This document shows positions 49,409-58,765 of a stretch of 64,000 nucleotides of DNA, piece after piece. Position 1 is the stretch's first letter, and each line of letters starts with the position of its first letter. Both the position numbers and the translations under genes were made by a program. A model generated the notes under the pieces. The model made no database searches, was not told the origin of the DNA, and was given only the letters and a program-made list of their open reading frames with translations. Origin of the DNA: Arthrobacter sp. Hiyo8 (GTDB lineage Bacteria > Actinomycetota > Actinomycetes > Actinomycetales > Micrococcaceae); NCBI GenBank assembly GCA_001549895.1, contig AP014719.1, forward strand, positions 4,030,001 to 4,094,000, read 5' to 3'.

Positions 49409-51186
49409 GTGACTGAAACACTCTTCGGCGGCCCGGCGCTGCCTCCGGCCTATCCGGAACGCGCAGCCTGGGGAACCGCCCCGAAGCTGCGCGCCTGGCA
49501 GCAGGAAGCGCTGGACCTGTACTTGAACGCGAGCCCGCGCGATTTCCTCGCCGTGGCAACGCCGGGCGCGGGTAAGACCACCTTCGCCCTGCGGATTGCG
49601 TCCATGCTCCTTGACAGCGGAACCGTGAACCGCGTGACGATCGTCGCCCCTACCGACCACCTGAAACGGCAGTGGGCGGACGCCGCCGCCAGGGTGGGCA
49701 TTGCCATCGATCCGAACTTCAAGAATGCGGACGGCCAGCACGGCAGGGGCTTCGTCGGCGTCGCAGTGACCTATGCGCAGGTGGCCAGCAAGCCCATGCT
49801 CCACCGGGCCAAGACCGAGGCAGCCCGCACCCTGGTCATCCTCGACGAAATCCACCACGGTGGCGAAGCGTTGTCCTGGGGCGACGGATTGCGCGAAGCA
49901 TTCGATCCAGCGGCGCGGCGCCTGGCCCTCACAGGAACGCCTTTCCGTTCCGACACCTCACCCATCCCCTTCGTGGAATACGCCGAAGACCGTGACGGCA
50001 TCCGCCGCTCGAAAGCGGACTACACCTACGGTTACGGCAATGCCTTGAGGGACCACGTCGTCCGTCCCGTGCTGTTCATGGCGTATTCGGGCCAGATGCG
50101 ATGGCGCACCAGCGGGGGAGACGAAATGGCGGCTTCCCTCGGCGAGGCCGCCGTGACCAAGGACATCACCTCCCAGGCGTGGCGGACCGCGCTGAACCCC
50201 AGCGGCGAATGGATCCCCGCCGTGCTTGCTGCCGCTGACAAGCGCCTCAGTGAAGTGCGGCGCACCGTGCCCGACGCCGGCGGTCTGGTGATTGCCACGG
50301 ATCACGACGACGCCCGCGCCTACGCCGGTCAGCTCAAGAAGATCACGGGTCAGTCGCCCACCGTGATCCTGTCCGATGATTCCAAGGCTTCGCACAAGAT
50401 CGAGGAGTTCACCGCCAGCGACAAGCGCTGGATGGTGGCCGTCCGCATGGTGTCCGAAGGCGTCGACGTCCCCAGGCTTTCGGTCGGCGTCTACGCGACG
50501 TCCACCTCCACGCCGCTGTTCTTCGCCCAGGCCGTGGGCCGCTTCGTCCGTGCCCGCAAACGCGGGGAAACGGCGTCGGTCTTCCTGCCCTCCGTGCCAC
50601 CCCTCATGGCCTTGGCCAACTCCATGGAAGCCGAGCGGGACCACGCGCTGGACCGGCCGGAGAAGGAAGATCCGGACGGCCTCTTCAACCCCGAAGAGAG
50701 CCTGATGGCTGAGGCCAACCGCGAAGAGAAGGCCTCGGACTCCCTGGAGAAGGGCAAATTCGAGGCCCTCGATTCGCAGGCATCCTTTGACAGGGTGCTG
50801 TTCGACGGCGGCGAATTCGGTACGGGAGCCGATATCGGCTCCGAGGACGAACTTGATTTCCTCGGGATCCCCGGGCTGCTCGACGCCGAACAAGTGGGAA
50901 CGTTGCTCCGGCAGCGGCAGCATGACCAGCAGTCGAGGAAGAAACGCCAATCTCCGTTGGCTGCCGCGGCGTCACCCGCGGTTCCGGACCACCGCATGCT
51001 GATGGACCTGCGCAATGAGCTCGCAAAAAACGTCGCGGCCTGGTCGGCCCGTACCGGCACCCGCACGGCGTCGTCCACAACAAGTTGCGCGAAGTGTGTG
51101 GCGGACCGGCAGTCGCGCAGGCGAACGAGGAGCAATTGCAGTCGCGCCTGCGCAAGCTCCAGGATTGGTTCATCGGACGGAAGTAG
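49409..51186 (+). CDS. DEAD/DEAH box helicase (SF2), frameshifted near the end
   Basis: Superfamily 2 helicase of about 592 residues. Motif I VATPGAGKTTFALRIA, motif II VILDEIHHGGEA, motif III ALTGTPFRSD, and motifs V-VI MVSEGVDVPRLSVGVYAT with FFAQAVGRFVRARK. The C-terminal third (from about residue 420) is specific to this family, acidic, and ends LRKLQDWFIGRK. The frame changes near 51057 (GGCACCCGCAC lacks a C). GTG 49409 is chosen after GGGGGGAA. Substrate unknown; association with DUF3039 is a common actinobacterial arrangement. Confidence 0.88.
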
Positions 51187-51210
51187 AAGTGCTTGGCAGG
51201 GCTCCTGCCC

Positions 51211-51837
51211 TTAGCGCTGCCCCAGCTCGACGCCGTTTTCTTCCAGTTCCGCGTAGGTCTCGTCAAGATCTTCCGCGATTCCGGCGGTGAGTTCACCGAT
51301 CACCGTCACCGAGTAGCCCGCCTGCACGGCGTCCAGCGCGGTGGCCCTGACGCAGTAGTCGGTCGCGATTCCCACCACGACGACTTCTTCCACTCCGTGG
51401 CTCTGCAGCCAGTCATCGAGCCCGAGGGCGTCCTCATCCAGCTCGACGGAGGGGACTGCACCGGGCGCGAGTTCGCCCATGGGCACTTCGTCTTCGGGCG
51501 CCAGGACTCCTTCGAATCCCGAGTAGGCGGCCGTGTACTGTCCCTTGCGGAAATAGGCCTGGACGTATTCGGCGTCGAGATCCGGGTGGAGCTCCGCGCC
51601 CTTGCTCCCGGCGCGGCAATGCGGCGGCCAACTGTCCACGAAGTCCGGAGTTTCCGAAAAATGGCTGCCCGGGTCCACGTGCCAGTCCTGCGTAGCCACG
51701 ACGTGGTCGAAGTGCTGATGGTTCGCGTCCAGGTATTCGCTGATAGCAGCCGCCGTGGCGGCGCCACCTTCCACGGCGAGGGAGCCGCCTTCGCAGAAAT
51801 CGTTCTGGACGTCCACGATAATCAGGGCACGGGACAT
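51211..51837 (-). CDS. pncA: Nicotinamidase (isochorismatase family)
   Basis: Hydrolyses nicotinamide to nicotinate. The catalytic triad is visible: Asp in IIVDVQNDFCEGG, Lys in YFRKGQYTAAYSG and Cys in GIATDYCVRATALDA. Metal ligands are in DWHVDPGSHF. 208 residues, intact. It follows pncB directly with no gap; both act in NAD salvage. Confidence 0.93.
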   Translation of the reverse strand: MSRALIIVDVQNDFCEGGSLAVEGGAATAAAISEYLDANHQHFDHVVATQDWHVDPGSHFSETPDFVDSWPPHCRAGSKGAELHPDLDAEYVQAYFRKGQYTAAYSGFEGVLAPEDEVPMGELAPGAVPSVELDEDALGLDDWLQSHGVEEVVVVGIATDYCVRATALDAVQAGYSVTVIGELTAGIAEDLDETYAELEENGVELGQR

Positions 51838-53163
51838 TCAGTCCTCCTCATAGACGGTGGGGATTGCCGGCTCACCGCGCTGCAGCCTGCGCACTACTGG
51901 AGGCAATTCGGCCATGGTGGCAGCGTGGCGTTCCTGTGCCCGGACTACGCCCTCGTGTCCGGTCCATCCCGGGAGCAGCTCACCGTTCTTGATGAATTGC
52001 TGGAGCAACTGGCGGTCGTTACCATCGTCTTCCGGGCGGTGTCCGATGCCTACGATCTCCTGGGTTGCGATGCCGAGTTCGTTGAGCTTGCGCAGGGCGT
52101 ATTTGCGGCCGCCCACGCTGGCCTTGTTCTTGGCTACCTTGGCCACGGGCACGAATTCCCCGGCATCGTTGGTCCGGCTGACGAGCTTGTAGACCATGCT
52201 GGCGGTGGGCGCTCCCGATCCTGTGACCAGGGAGGTGCCCACGCCGTACACATCCACCGGGCCGATTGCAGGGCCGCGATCGCGTATTCATCGAGATCCG
52301 AGGTGACGACGATCCGGGTGTTGATGTTGCCGAGGTTGTCCAGCAGCTCGCGGACCCATTGGGCTTGGGCCACGAGGTCTCCGGAGTCCAGCCGGACAGC
52401 CCCGAGTTTGTCACCCGCGAGTTCCACCGCGGTCCGTACCCCGACCTCGACGTCGTACGTGTCCACCAGGAGCGTGGTTTCCGGTCCGAAGGCGGCGATC
52501 TGGGCTTCGAAGGCCTCGCGCTCGGTGTCGTGCAGGAGAGTGAACGAGTGGGCGGCCGTGCCCACGGTCTTGATGCCGTAACGGCGTCCGGCTTCAAGGT
52601 TGGAGGTGCTGCCGAAACCGGCGATGACCGCAGCGCGGGCTGCCGCCGTCGCGGACTCCTCCTGGGTGCGCCGGGAGCCCATCTCGATGCAAGGCCGGTT
52701 GCCGGCCGCGCTGGTCATCCGGGAAGCAGCAGAAGCAATCGCGGTGTCATGGTTGAGCACGGACAAGATGTACGTTTCCAGGATGCAGGCTTCCGCGAAC
52801 GTTGATTCGACGATCAGGATGGGCGAGCCGGGAAGTAGGCCTCGCCCTCCGGATAGCCCCAGATGTCGCCGGAAAACCTGTAGTCGGCGAGGAAGTCCAG
52901 TGTTTGCCTGTCAACGACTTTGTGCTGATCGAGGAACGCGAGCTCGGCATCGCCGAAACGGAAGTCCTTGATTCCCTCAAGCAGCCGGCCGGTGCCGGCG
53001 ACGATGCCGTAGCGGCGGCCGTCGGGCAGGCGGCGGGCGAAGGCCTCGAAGACCGAGCGCCGGTGCGCCGCGCCCGAATGGAGGGCGGCTTCCAGCATTG
53101 TCAGCTCGTAGTGATCGGTGTACAACGACGTGCGGGGTGGTCCCAGGCGACGGATCTACTCAC
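51838..53163 (-). CDS. pncB: Nicotinate phosphoribosyltransferase, frameshifted
   Basis: Makes nicotinate mononucleotide from nicotinate and PRPP. Features: SLYTDHYELTMLEAALHSG, FEAFARRLPDGRRYG, the phosphorylated-His region VGTAAHSFTLLH, LVDTYDVEVGV, AVRLDSGDLVAQA and VYGVGTSLVTGSG. About 443 residues. Frame changes near 53130, 52830 and 52262. GTG 53163 is supported by TAGAGT 6 nt upstream. Its product feeds NAD synthesis; its substrate is made by PncA. Confidence 0.93.
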
Positions 53164-53169
53164 GAATTC

Positions 53170-53175
53170 ACTCTA
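53170..53175 (-). promoter_or_regulatory. Leaderless-type -10 box of pncB
   Basis: TAGAGT ends 6 nt before the GTG at 53163 on the minus strand. It abuts the tandem repeats. Confidence 0.55.
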
Positions 53176-53177
53176 GT

Positions 53178-53348
53178 CCCACCGCCTCCCACGTCTCGCT
53201 TCGCTCAACGCGGGCCCTCGGCGGTGTGGGCCCACCCACCGCCTCCCACGTCTCGCTTCGCTCAACGCGGGGCCTCGGCGGTGTGGGCCCACCCACCGCC
53301 TCCCACGTCTCGCTTCGCTCAACGCAGGGCCCTCGGCGGTGTGGGCCC
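53178..53348. repeat. Three tandem copies of a 57-bp repeat
   Basis: Copies start at 53178, 53235 and 53292 (57, 57 and 57-58 bp). Each begins CCCACCGCCTCCCACGTCTC and contains CGCTTCGCTCAACG and GGCGGTGTGGGCCC. The ends CCCACCGCC and GGCGGTGTGGG can pair, so each unit may fold as a hairpin. Copies 2 and 3 differ from copy 1 only around the G run after CAACGC. It lies between divergent pncB and clpS. A reading frame with repeated RVERSETWEAVGGPTPP is a by-product. Confidence 0.85.
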
Positions 53349-53375
53349 GTCATTAGCTCGCCCATCCATCACCAT

Positions 53376-53381
53376 TAGAAT
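53376..53381 (+). promoter_or_regulatory. Leaderless-type -10 box of clpS
   Basis: TAGAAT ends 6 nt before the ATG at 53388, an almost ideal -10. Confidence 0.6.
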
Positions 53382-53387
53382 GGACAG

Positions 53388-53786
53388 ATGACCACTACCG
53401 TCGCCCCCGGCATTTATGCAGCCACCTGCACAGTGACAGACGCAGGCTTAAAGGGAGAAGAACGGACGGACATCTCGGAGCAGTCCTCCACCGACCTTCT
53501 CAGTGCTGCTGATATCCCTTGGAACCTGGTGGTCTGGAACGACCCCGTCAATCTCATGAGCTATGTGAGCTACGTGTTCCAGAGCTACTTCGGCTATTCC
53601 GAGGCCAAATCCAACAAACTCATGCTCGAGGTCCACAAGAAGGGCCGTTCCATCGTGGCGCACGGAGGCAAGGAACAAGTGGAGCAGCACGCGGTTGCCA
53701 TGCACGGCTACGGTCTGTGGGCAACGGTTGAAAAGGCAAGCAGCAGCGGCGACGGCCGGGGACGCAAGGGCGGCGCACGTGGCTAA
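53388..53786 (+). CDS. clpS: ATP-dependent Clp protease adaptor ClpS
   Basis: Binds N-degron substrates and passes them to ClpA/ClpC. The signature WNLVVWNDPVNLMSYVSYVF and the later VHKKGRSIVAHGGKEQVEQH are typical. 132 residues including an extended N-terminus of about 40 and a Gly/Arg-rich tail. Intact. The downstream DUF2017 gene overlaps its end. Confidence 0.95.
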   Translation: MTTTVAPGIYAATCTVTDAGLKGEERTDISEQSSTDLLSAADIPWNLVVWNDPVNLMSYVSYVFQSYFGYSEAKSNKLMLEVHKKGRSIVAHGGKEQVEQHAVAMHGYGLWATVEKASSSGDGRGRKGGARG

Positions 53787-54345
53787 GGCTTTCAAGTACG
53801 GACTCAAGGGCATCACCGGCTATCTTGAGCCCGCCGAGCGCGAACTCCTGCGCGGACTCGTGGATGATGTCATTTCGATGCTGGAACCGGAGCTGTCCAG
53901 CAACGAAGATCCCCTGACGGCTTTGATCGGCCTGGATATGAACGTCAAGGAACCGTCCGATCGCGCCCTTTTGCGGCTCTTGCCGAACGTCATGAAGAAT
54001 GACGACGCCGCGTCCCTCGAGTTCCGCCAGCTCACCGAGCGCTCGCTGCGGGAAGGAAAAATCGGCGCCCTTCGAGCCGCTGCCATGGGCCTGGACCGCA
54101 ACGAACTCGTCCTCACCCCGGAGGAGGCGAAGCTCTGGTCCATGGCCCTCAACGATGTTCGTTTGGTGCTGGCGGAGCGCCTCGATATCCGCGACGAAGC
54201 GGATGCCGACCATGTCCATGCCATGCAGGACTGGTCCCAGGCCGAAGACGTGGAGAGCTACCTGGCGCTCGTCTACAACTTCACCACGTGGCTCCAGGAA
54301 TCGTTGGTCCAGGCCATGATGGCCTCGATGGACCGGAAGCCCTGA
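53779..54345 (+). CDS. DUF2017 family protein
   Basis: 188-residue, mostly helical acidic protein (for example YLEPAERELLRGLVDDVISM and DVESYLALVYNFTTWLQES). DUF2017 genes follow clpS in many Actinobacteria. GTG 53779 overlaps the clpS stop by 8 nt. Intact. No function is established; the pairing suggests a role with Clp proteolysis. Confidence 0.88.
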   Translation: MAKAFKYGLKGITGYLEPAERELLRGLVDDVISMLEPELSSNEDPLTALIGLDMNVKEPSDRALLRLLPNVMKNDDAASLEFRQLTERSLREGKIGALRAAAMGLDRNELVLTPEEAKLWSMALNDVRLVLAERLDIRDEADADHVHAMQDWSQAEDVESYLALVYNFTTWLQESLVQAMMASMDRKP

Positions 54346-54424
54346 GTGGGCTTGTGGGCGTCCGTGTGACAAAACAGACACGAGGCCCCCGCCACATGTC
54401 GTCGCTGCAGCACATGCCTTGGCT

Positions 54425-54430
54425 TATTCT
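54425..54430 (+). promoter_or_regulatory. -10-like box of murI
   Basis: TATTCT ends 9 nt before the ATG at 54440. Transcription would start at or just before the start codon. Confidence 0.4.
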
Positions 54431-54439
54431 CTAAGAATC

Positions 54440-55508
54440 ATGAACTCAGCATCGGACGCGGTATCGGATGGGGAGAGCGCCGCAGCGGCGTTGGAATCCC
54501 AGCGCACGCCGGAAACACTGAACAGCACAGCACCCAACCCCTTGCTGGGATCACGCCCCATCGGTGTCTTCGATTCCGGAGTCGGCGGACTCACCGTGGC
54601 ACGGTCCATCATCGACCAATTGCCCCATGAGTCGATCATCTACGTGGGAGACACAGCCAACGGACCCTACGGGCCGCTCCCCATCGCCGAAGTCCGGGCC
54701 AATGCCCTCGGCGTCATGGACGAGCTCGTGGACTCCGGCGTGAAACTCCTGACCATCGCCTGCAACTCAGCCTCGGCCGCCGTCTTGCGCGATGCCCGCG
54801 AACGCTACACGGCCCGCTACGGGATTCCCGTCATCGAGGTCATTCAACCCGCAGTCCGCCGGGCGGTGGCCGCGACGAGATCCGGCAGGATCGGCGTGAT
54901 CGGGACATCGGCCACAGTGGGTTCCCGCGCTTACGAGGACACCTTTGCCGCAGCCCCGGACCTCAGCATCACCTCGGTAGCCTGCCCCGAATTCGTGAGT
55001 TTCGTGGAGGCCGGCATTACGACCGGCCCGAGCTGCTGGCCGCGGCCCACGAATACCTGGAACCGCTCAGGGAAGCCGGCGTGGACACCGTGGTGCTCGG
55101 CTGCACGCACTATCCCTTGCTTACTGGCGTGATCTCCTACGTCATGGGGGACGACGTCACTCTTGTGTCGAGTGCCGAAGAGACCGCCAAAGACGTTTAC
55201 CGCGCCTTGGCCACCCACGGGATCCAGCGGACCGATGCCGGCTTGCCCCGGCACGACTTCATGGCCACCGGCGACGCCGTCCAGTTTGAGACCCTGGCGC
55301 GCCGTTTCCTCGGCCGGAGGTCCTGTCCGTGCGCCACGTGGACCATGTGGCCGCCCAGTACCCGACCGGGAGCCTCGCCCGCATCACCCCGGAAATGTTG
55401 GAGGCCGCCCGCGCGGGCGGCCATCATGCGAGGACGTCCAATTTCGTTGACCCCGCAGCCTTCACAGTGAACGAATTCGGCGCGGCCCGCGGAGGCCGCA
55501 TCCAGTGA
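54440..55508 (+). CDS. murI: Glutamate racemase, frameshifted
   Basis: Makes D-glutamate for peptidoglycan. Motifs: IGVFDSGVGGLTVARSI, IIYVGDTANGPYGPLP, catalytic Cys in LLTIACNSASAAVL and second Cys in VVLGCTHYPLLT. About 356 residues with an N-terminal extension of about 40. Frame changes near 55034 (ACCGGCCCG lacks a G) and near 55318. The TGA overlaps the start of the MBL gene (GTGA). Confidence 0.93.
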
Positions 55509-56300
55509 AACTGACCATTGTTGGCTGCACGGGTTCCTTCCCTGGTCCCGGCTCTCCGGCGTCGTGCTATCTGCTGACCGCGCACGACGGTGAACGCCAG
55601 TGGAAGATCGTCATGGACCTCGGCAGCGGTGCCCTCGGGGCCATCCAGCGGTACACGGACCTCGAAGACATCGACGCTATCTTCCTGACCCACCTGCACC
55701 CGGACCATTGCATGGACCTCTGCGGACTGCACGTAGCGGTCCGCTGGAAGCCGGGCGGTTGGGGACGGGACAGGATCCCAGTCTGGGGCCCGCCGCGACG
55801 GCCGACCGCATGGCCACCGCCTACGGCCTTGAGCTGGAACCCGGAATGCACGAGGAATTCGACTTCAGCAACTGGAGCGAACGGCAATCCGTGCAGCTCG
55901 GACCCTTCATCGTGACCCCGTATGCCGTGAACCACCCGGTGGAAGAGGCCTACGCTTTGCGCGTCGAGGTCACCGAGCCGGACAAAGAAGGCAAAGCGGT
56001 CAGCAGGGTCCTCACGTACTCGGGGACACAGACTCGTGCCAGGGCCTTGAGGACGCGGCCCGCAACGCCGATCTCTTCCTCTGCGAGGCCGCCTTCGAAG
56101 AAGGGCGCGACGACGACATCAAGGATGTGCACTTGACCGGCAAGCGCGCGGGCCAGGCAGCGACAGCCGCCGGAGCCCGACGCCTCCTCTTGACCCACAT
56201 CCCGGTCTGGACATCGCAGAGCAAGGTCATGGCCGAGGCGCGGCCCGAGTTCGCCGGCGATGTCGCCGTCGCGGTTGCCGGAGTCCACTACACCGTCTGA
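55505..56300 (+). CDS. MBL-fold metallohydrolase (RNase Z/phosphodiesterase-like), frameshifted
   Basis: About 266 residues. The metal site is IFLTHLHPDHCMDLCG, with VMDLGSGALG before it, a further His in VNHPVEEAYALRVE, the Asp region VLTYSGDTDSC after repair, and the last His in LLLTHIPVW. Members include cAMP phosphodiesterase- and tRNase Z-like proteins; the exact substrate is not clear. It sits in the murI-rph-rdgB cluster, as in mycobacteria. Frame changes near 55790 and 56030. Confidence 0.88.
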
Positions 56301-56330
56301 ACCCGCAGTCCAGCGGAGGCCGGGGATCGC

Positions 56331-56336
56331 TAAGCT
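56331..56336 (+). promoter_or_regulatory. Leaderless-type -10 box of rph
   Basis: TAAGCT ends 6 nt before the ATG at 56343. Confidence 0.5.
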
Positions 56337-56342
56337 TGCAGT

Positions 56343-57100
56343 ATGACTTCCGAAGCCACATCTGTCCCCGTCATCCGTGCCGACGGCCGCACACCCGATC
56401 AACTCCGTCCCATCAGCATCACCCGCGGTTGGTCCAAGCAGGCCGAAGGTTCGGCCCTGATCGAATTCGGCAACACCCGGGTGCTGTGCACGGCTTCCCT
56501 GACCGAGGGCGTTCCGCGCTGGCTCAAGGGCGAAGGCCGCGGCTGGGTCACGGCCGAATACGCCATGCTGCCGCGGGCCACGAACACGCGTTCCGACCGT
56601 GAGTCCGTCAAGGGCAGGATCGGCGGACGCACCCACGAAATTTCGCGCCTGATCGGCCGCTCGCTGCGTTCCATCATCGACACCAAGGCCTTGGGCGAGA
56701 ACACGATCGTCCTGGACTGCGATGTCCTGCAGGCCGACGGCGGCACCCGCACCGCCGCGATCACCGGGCCTACGTGGCGCTCGCCGAAGCGATCCGCTTC
56801 GCCCGCGAGAACAAGATGATCGCCAAGAACGCACAGCCGCTGATCGACACCATCGCTGCCGTTTCTGTGGGAATCATCGACGGTATCCCGATGCTGGACC
56901 TGCCCTATGTCGAGGACGTGCGCGCCGAAACCGACATGAACGTGGTGGTCACGGGCTCCGGCAAGTTCGTGGAAGTCCAGGGCACCGCCGAGGGAGCCCC
57001 CTTCGACCGCGATGAACTGAATGCCTTGCTGGACCTTGCCCTTATCGGCACGGGCGAGTTGGCAGCCATCCAACGTGAGACCCTGGCCGAGGCCCCGTGA
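56343..57100 (+). CDS. rph: Ribonuclease PH, frameshifted
   Basis: Phosphate-dependent 3' exonuclease trimming tRNA precursors. Motifs: IRADGRTPDQLRPISI, GNTRVLCTASLTEGVP, GWVTAEYAMLPRATNTR, RIGGRTHEISRLIGRSLR and DVLQADGGTRTAAITGAY. About 252 residues. One frame change near 56770 (ACCGGGCCTAC lacks a G). Its TGA overlaps the GTG of rdgB. Confidence 0.95.
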
Positions 57101-57738
57101 GCGGGGCGACTGCGCCGCGGCTCGTCCTCGCCACGCACAACAAGGGAAAACTGCGCGAACTCAGGGAACTCCTCAGGGGGCAGGTACCGGGACTCGACGT
57201 CGATACGCAAGTGATTGACGCGGCTGCGGCCGGTGCTCCCGACGTTGCCGAGACCGGCGTGACGTTTGCCGAGAACTCCCTGCTCAAAGCACGAGCCGTG
57301 GCTGAAGCCACGGGAATAGTGGCGATTGCCGATGACTCGGGGTTGGCCGTGGACGTCCTGGGTGGAGCTCCGGGCATCTTCTCGGCCCGCTGGTCCGGCC
57401 GGCACGGTGACGACGCCGCCAACCTGCAGCTCTTGCTGGCGCAACTCTCGGACGTCCCCGACGCACACCGGGGAGCCGCGTTTGTCTGCGCCGCGGCGCT
57501 CGCTGTACCGGCCGCCGTCGACGGCGGGGCACGCGAGGTGGTCGAGTACGGCCAGCTGGAAGGCACTCTCTTGCATGAGCCCCGCGGCGCAGGTGGATTC
57601 GGCTACGACCCCGTGCTCCAGCCGCAGGGACTGGACCGCAGTTGCGCGGAGCTGAGTTCCGAGGAGAAGAACGCCATCAGCCACCGCGGCAAGGCGTTCA
57701 GGGCGCTGCTCCCGGCGATCGTGGACGCCCTGCGCTAG
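57097..57738 (+). CDS. rdgB: RdgB/HAM1 family non-canonical purine NTP pyrophosphatase
   Basis: Hydrolyses dITP, XTP and ITP, keeping damaged purines out of nucleic acids. Motifs: LATHNKGKLRELRELL, ETGVTFAENSLLKARAV, IADDSGLAVDVLGGAPG, GGFGYDPVLQPQG and KNAISHRGKAFRAL. 213 residues, intact. GTG start overlaps rph by 4 nt. Confidence 0.96.
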   Translation: MSGATAPRLVLATHNKGKLRELRELLRGQVPGLDVDTQVIDAAAAGAPDVAETGVTFAENSLLKARAVAEATGIVAIADDSGLAVDVLGGAPGIFSARWSGRHGDDAANLQLLLAQLSDVPDAHRGAAFVCAAALAVPAAVDGGAREVVEYGQLEGTLLHEPRGAGGFGYDPVLQPQGLDRSCAELSSEEKNAISHRGKAFRALLPAIVDALR

Positions 57739-57761
57739 AACTTGCGCCAGCATTAACGAGA

Positions 57762-57794
57762 GAGGCACCCCGCAGACAAAGTGCGGGGTGCCTC
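57762..57794. terminator. Bidirectional terminator between rdgB and the DedA gene
   Basis: GAGGCACCCCGCA (57762-57774) and TGCGGGGTGCCTC (57782-57794) make a perfect 13-bp stem with a 7-nt loop, followed by TTCTGTTG. It separates two convergent genes. Confidence 0.85.
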
Positions 57795-57813
57795 TTCTGT
57801 TGAAGCAACGGGC

Positions 57814-58577
57814 TTAGCGCTCGCCGTGCTTTCCGGCTTCGCGTCCGTCGACCAATTCTTCGGCGGGTTCTGCTCCGCCGTTCGTTGCCTTGCGCTTGGC
57901 CAGCAAGCCGCGGATGACTTCCACGGCCACGGGGACCACCGAGATCAGGACGATGACCACGAAGATGATGTCGAGGTTGTCCCGGACCCACGGAACTTTG
58001 TCGCCGAGCAGGTAGCCGAGCAGCGTGACGCCACCGCCCCAGAGCACCGCCCCGATGACGTTGAAAATGAAGAACTTGCGCTTGTCCATTTGCGCGACGC
58101 CAACAATCACCGGGACGAAGGTGCGGATGATGGGCACGAAGCGGGCCAGGATCAGGGCCTTGCCGCCGTGCTTTTCGAAGAAGGCGTGCGCACTCTCGAC
58201 GTTTTCCCGCTTGAACAGCTTGGAATCAGGCTTGTTGAAGATGGCCGGTCCGGCTTTGGAACCGATGAGGTAGCCACTCTGGTTGCCGATGATCGCGGAC
58301 ACGATGATGAGGGCCGCGAGTGCCCAGATGTTGAATTTGATGGTATCCGTGGCGACGAGGAGCCCAGCGGTGAAAAGCATCGAGTCGCCGGGCAGGAAGA
58401 AGCCCACCAGGAGTCCCGTCTCGGCGAACACGATGCCGCACACGAGAAGGACTACCCATGGTGCCAGGGCGGGGTCGGCCAGGAAGATCTGGGGTTCAAC
58501 CAGTCGGGGAGGAGCGCGGACATATGCGGCTGCACCGGTCCTGCACCCACCAAAGCGGATACGGCAAAGTCGTTCAT
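57814..58577 (-). CDS. DedA/SNARE-associated (VTT domain) family membrane protein, frameshifted
   Basis: About 254 residues. Motifs: LLVGFFLPGDSMLFTAGLL, IGNQSGYLIGSKAG, FFEKHGGKALILARFVPIIR with FVPVIVGVAQM, and GAVLWGGGVTLLGYLLG. Several DedA proteins are undecaprenyl-phosphate or phospholipid translocases. The frame changes near 58490 (AACCCCAGATC lacks a C). ATG 58577 gives the short N-terminus MNDFAVSALVGAGP. The C-terminus is charged. Confidence 0.9.
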
Positions 58578-58644
58578 CGCAGAAAGGGTCACCCTTCAAG
58601 GGTACGGGACAACCGCCGTCGGGCCCTTGACACATCCGCTGGGG

Positions 58645-58659
58645 GTGTCTGACAGACAC
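58645..58659. promoter_or_regulatory. Palindrome in the promoter region of the MFS gene
   Basis: GTGTCTGACAGACAC has 7-bp arms around a central A. TTGACA at 58627-58632 lies 12 nt upstream, so the palindrome would cover the spacer/-10 region, a usual place for a TetR-type repressor. No regulator gene is adjacent. Confidence 0.5.
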
Positions 58660-58765
58660 TGCCTCCACTCGCCGGACATGCGTAGCGTGGTGGACGTGGG
58701 CAGAAATGACGAGAACTTCTGCGTCCGCAGCTAACTGAGCATGAATGACGAGGAAGAACTTTTTG

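Noticed and set aside
53168..53365. Repeat protein with RVERSETWEAVG units
   Set aside because: It is only the translation of the 57-bp intergenic repeats, with no ribosome site and overlapping two promoters.
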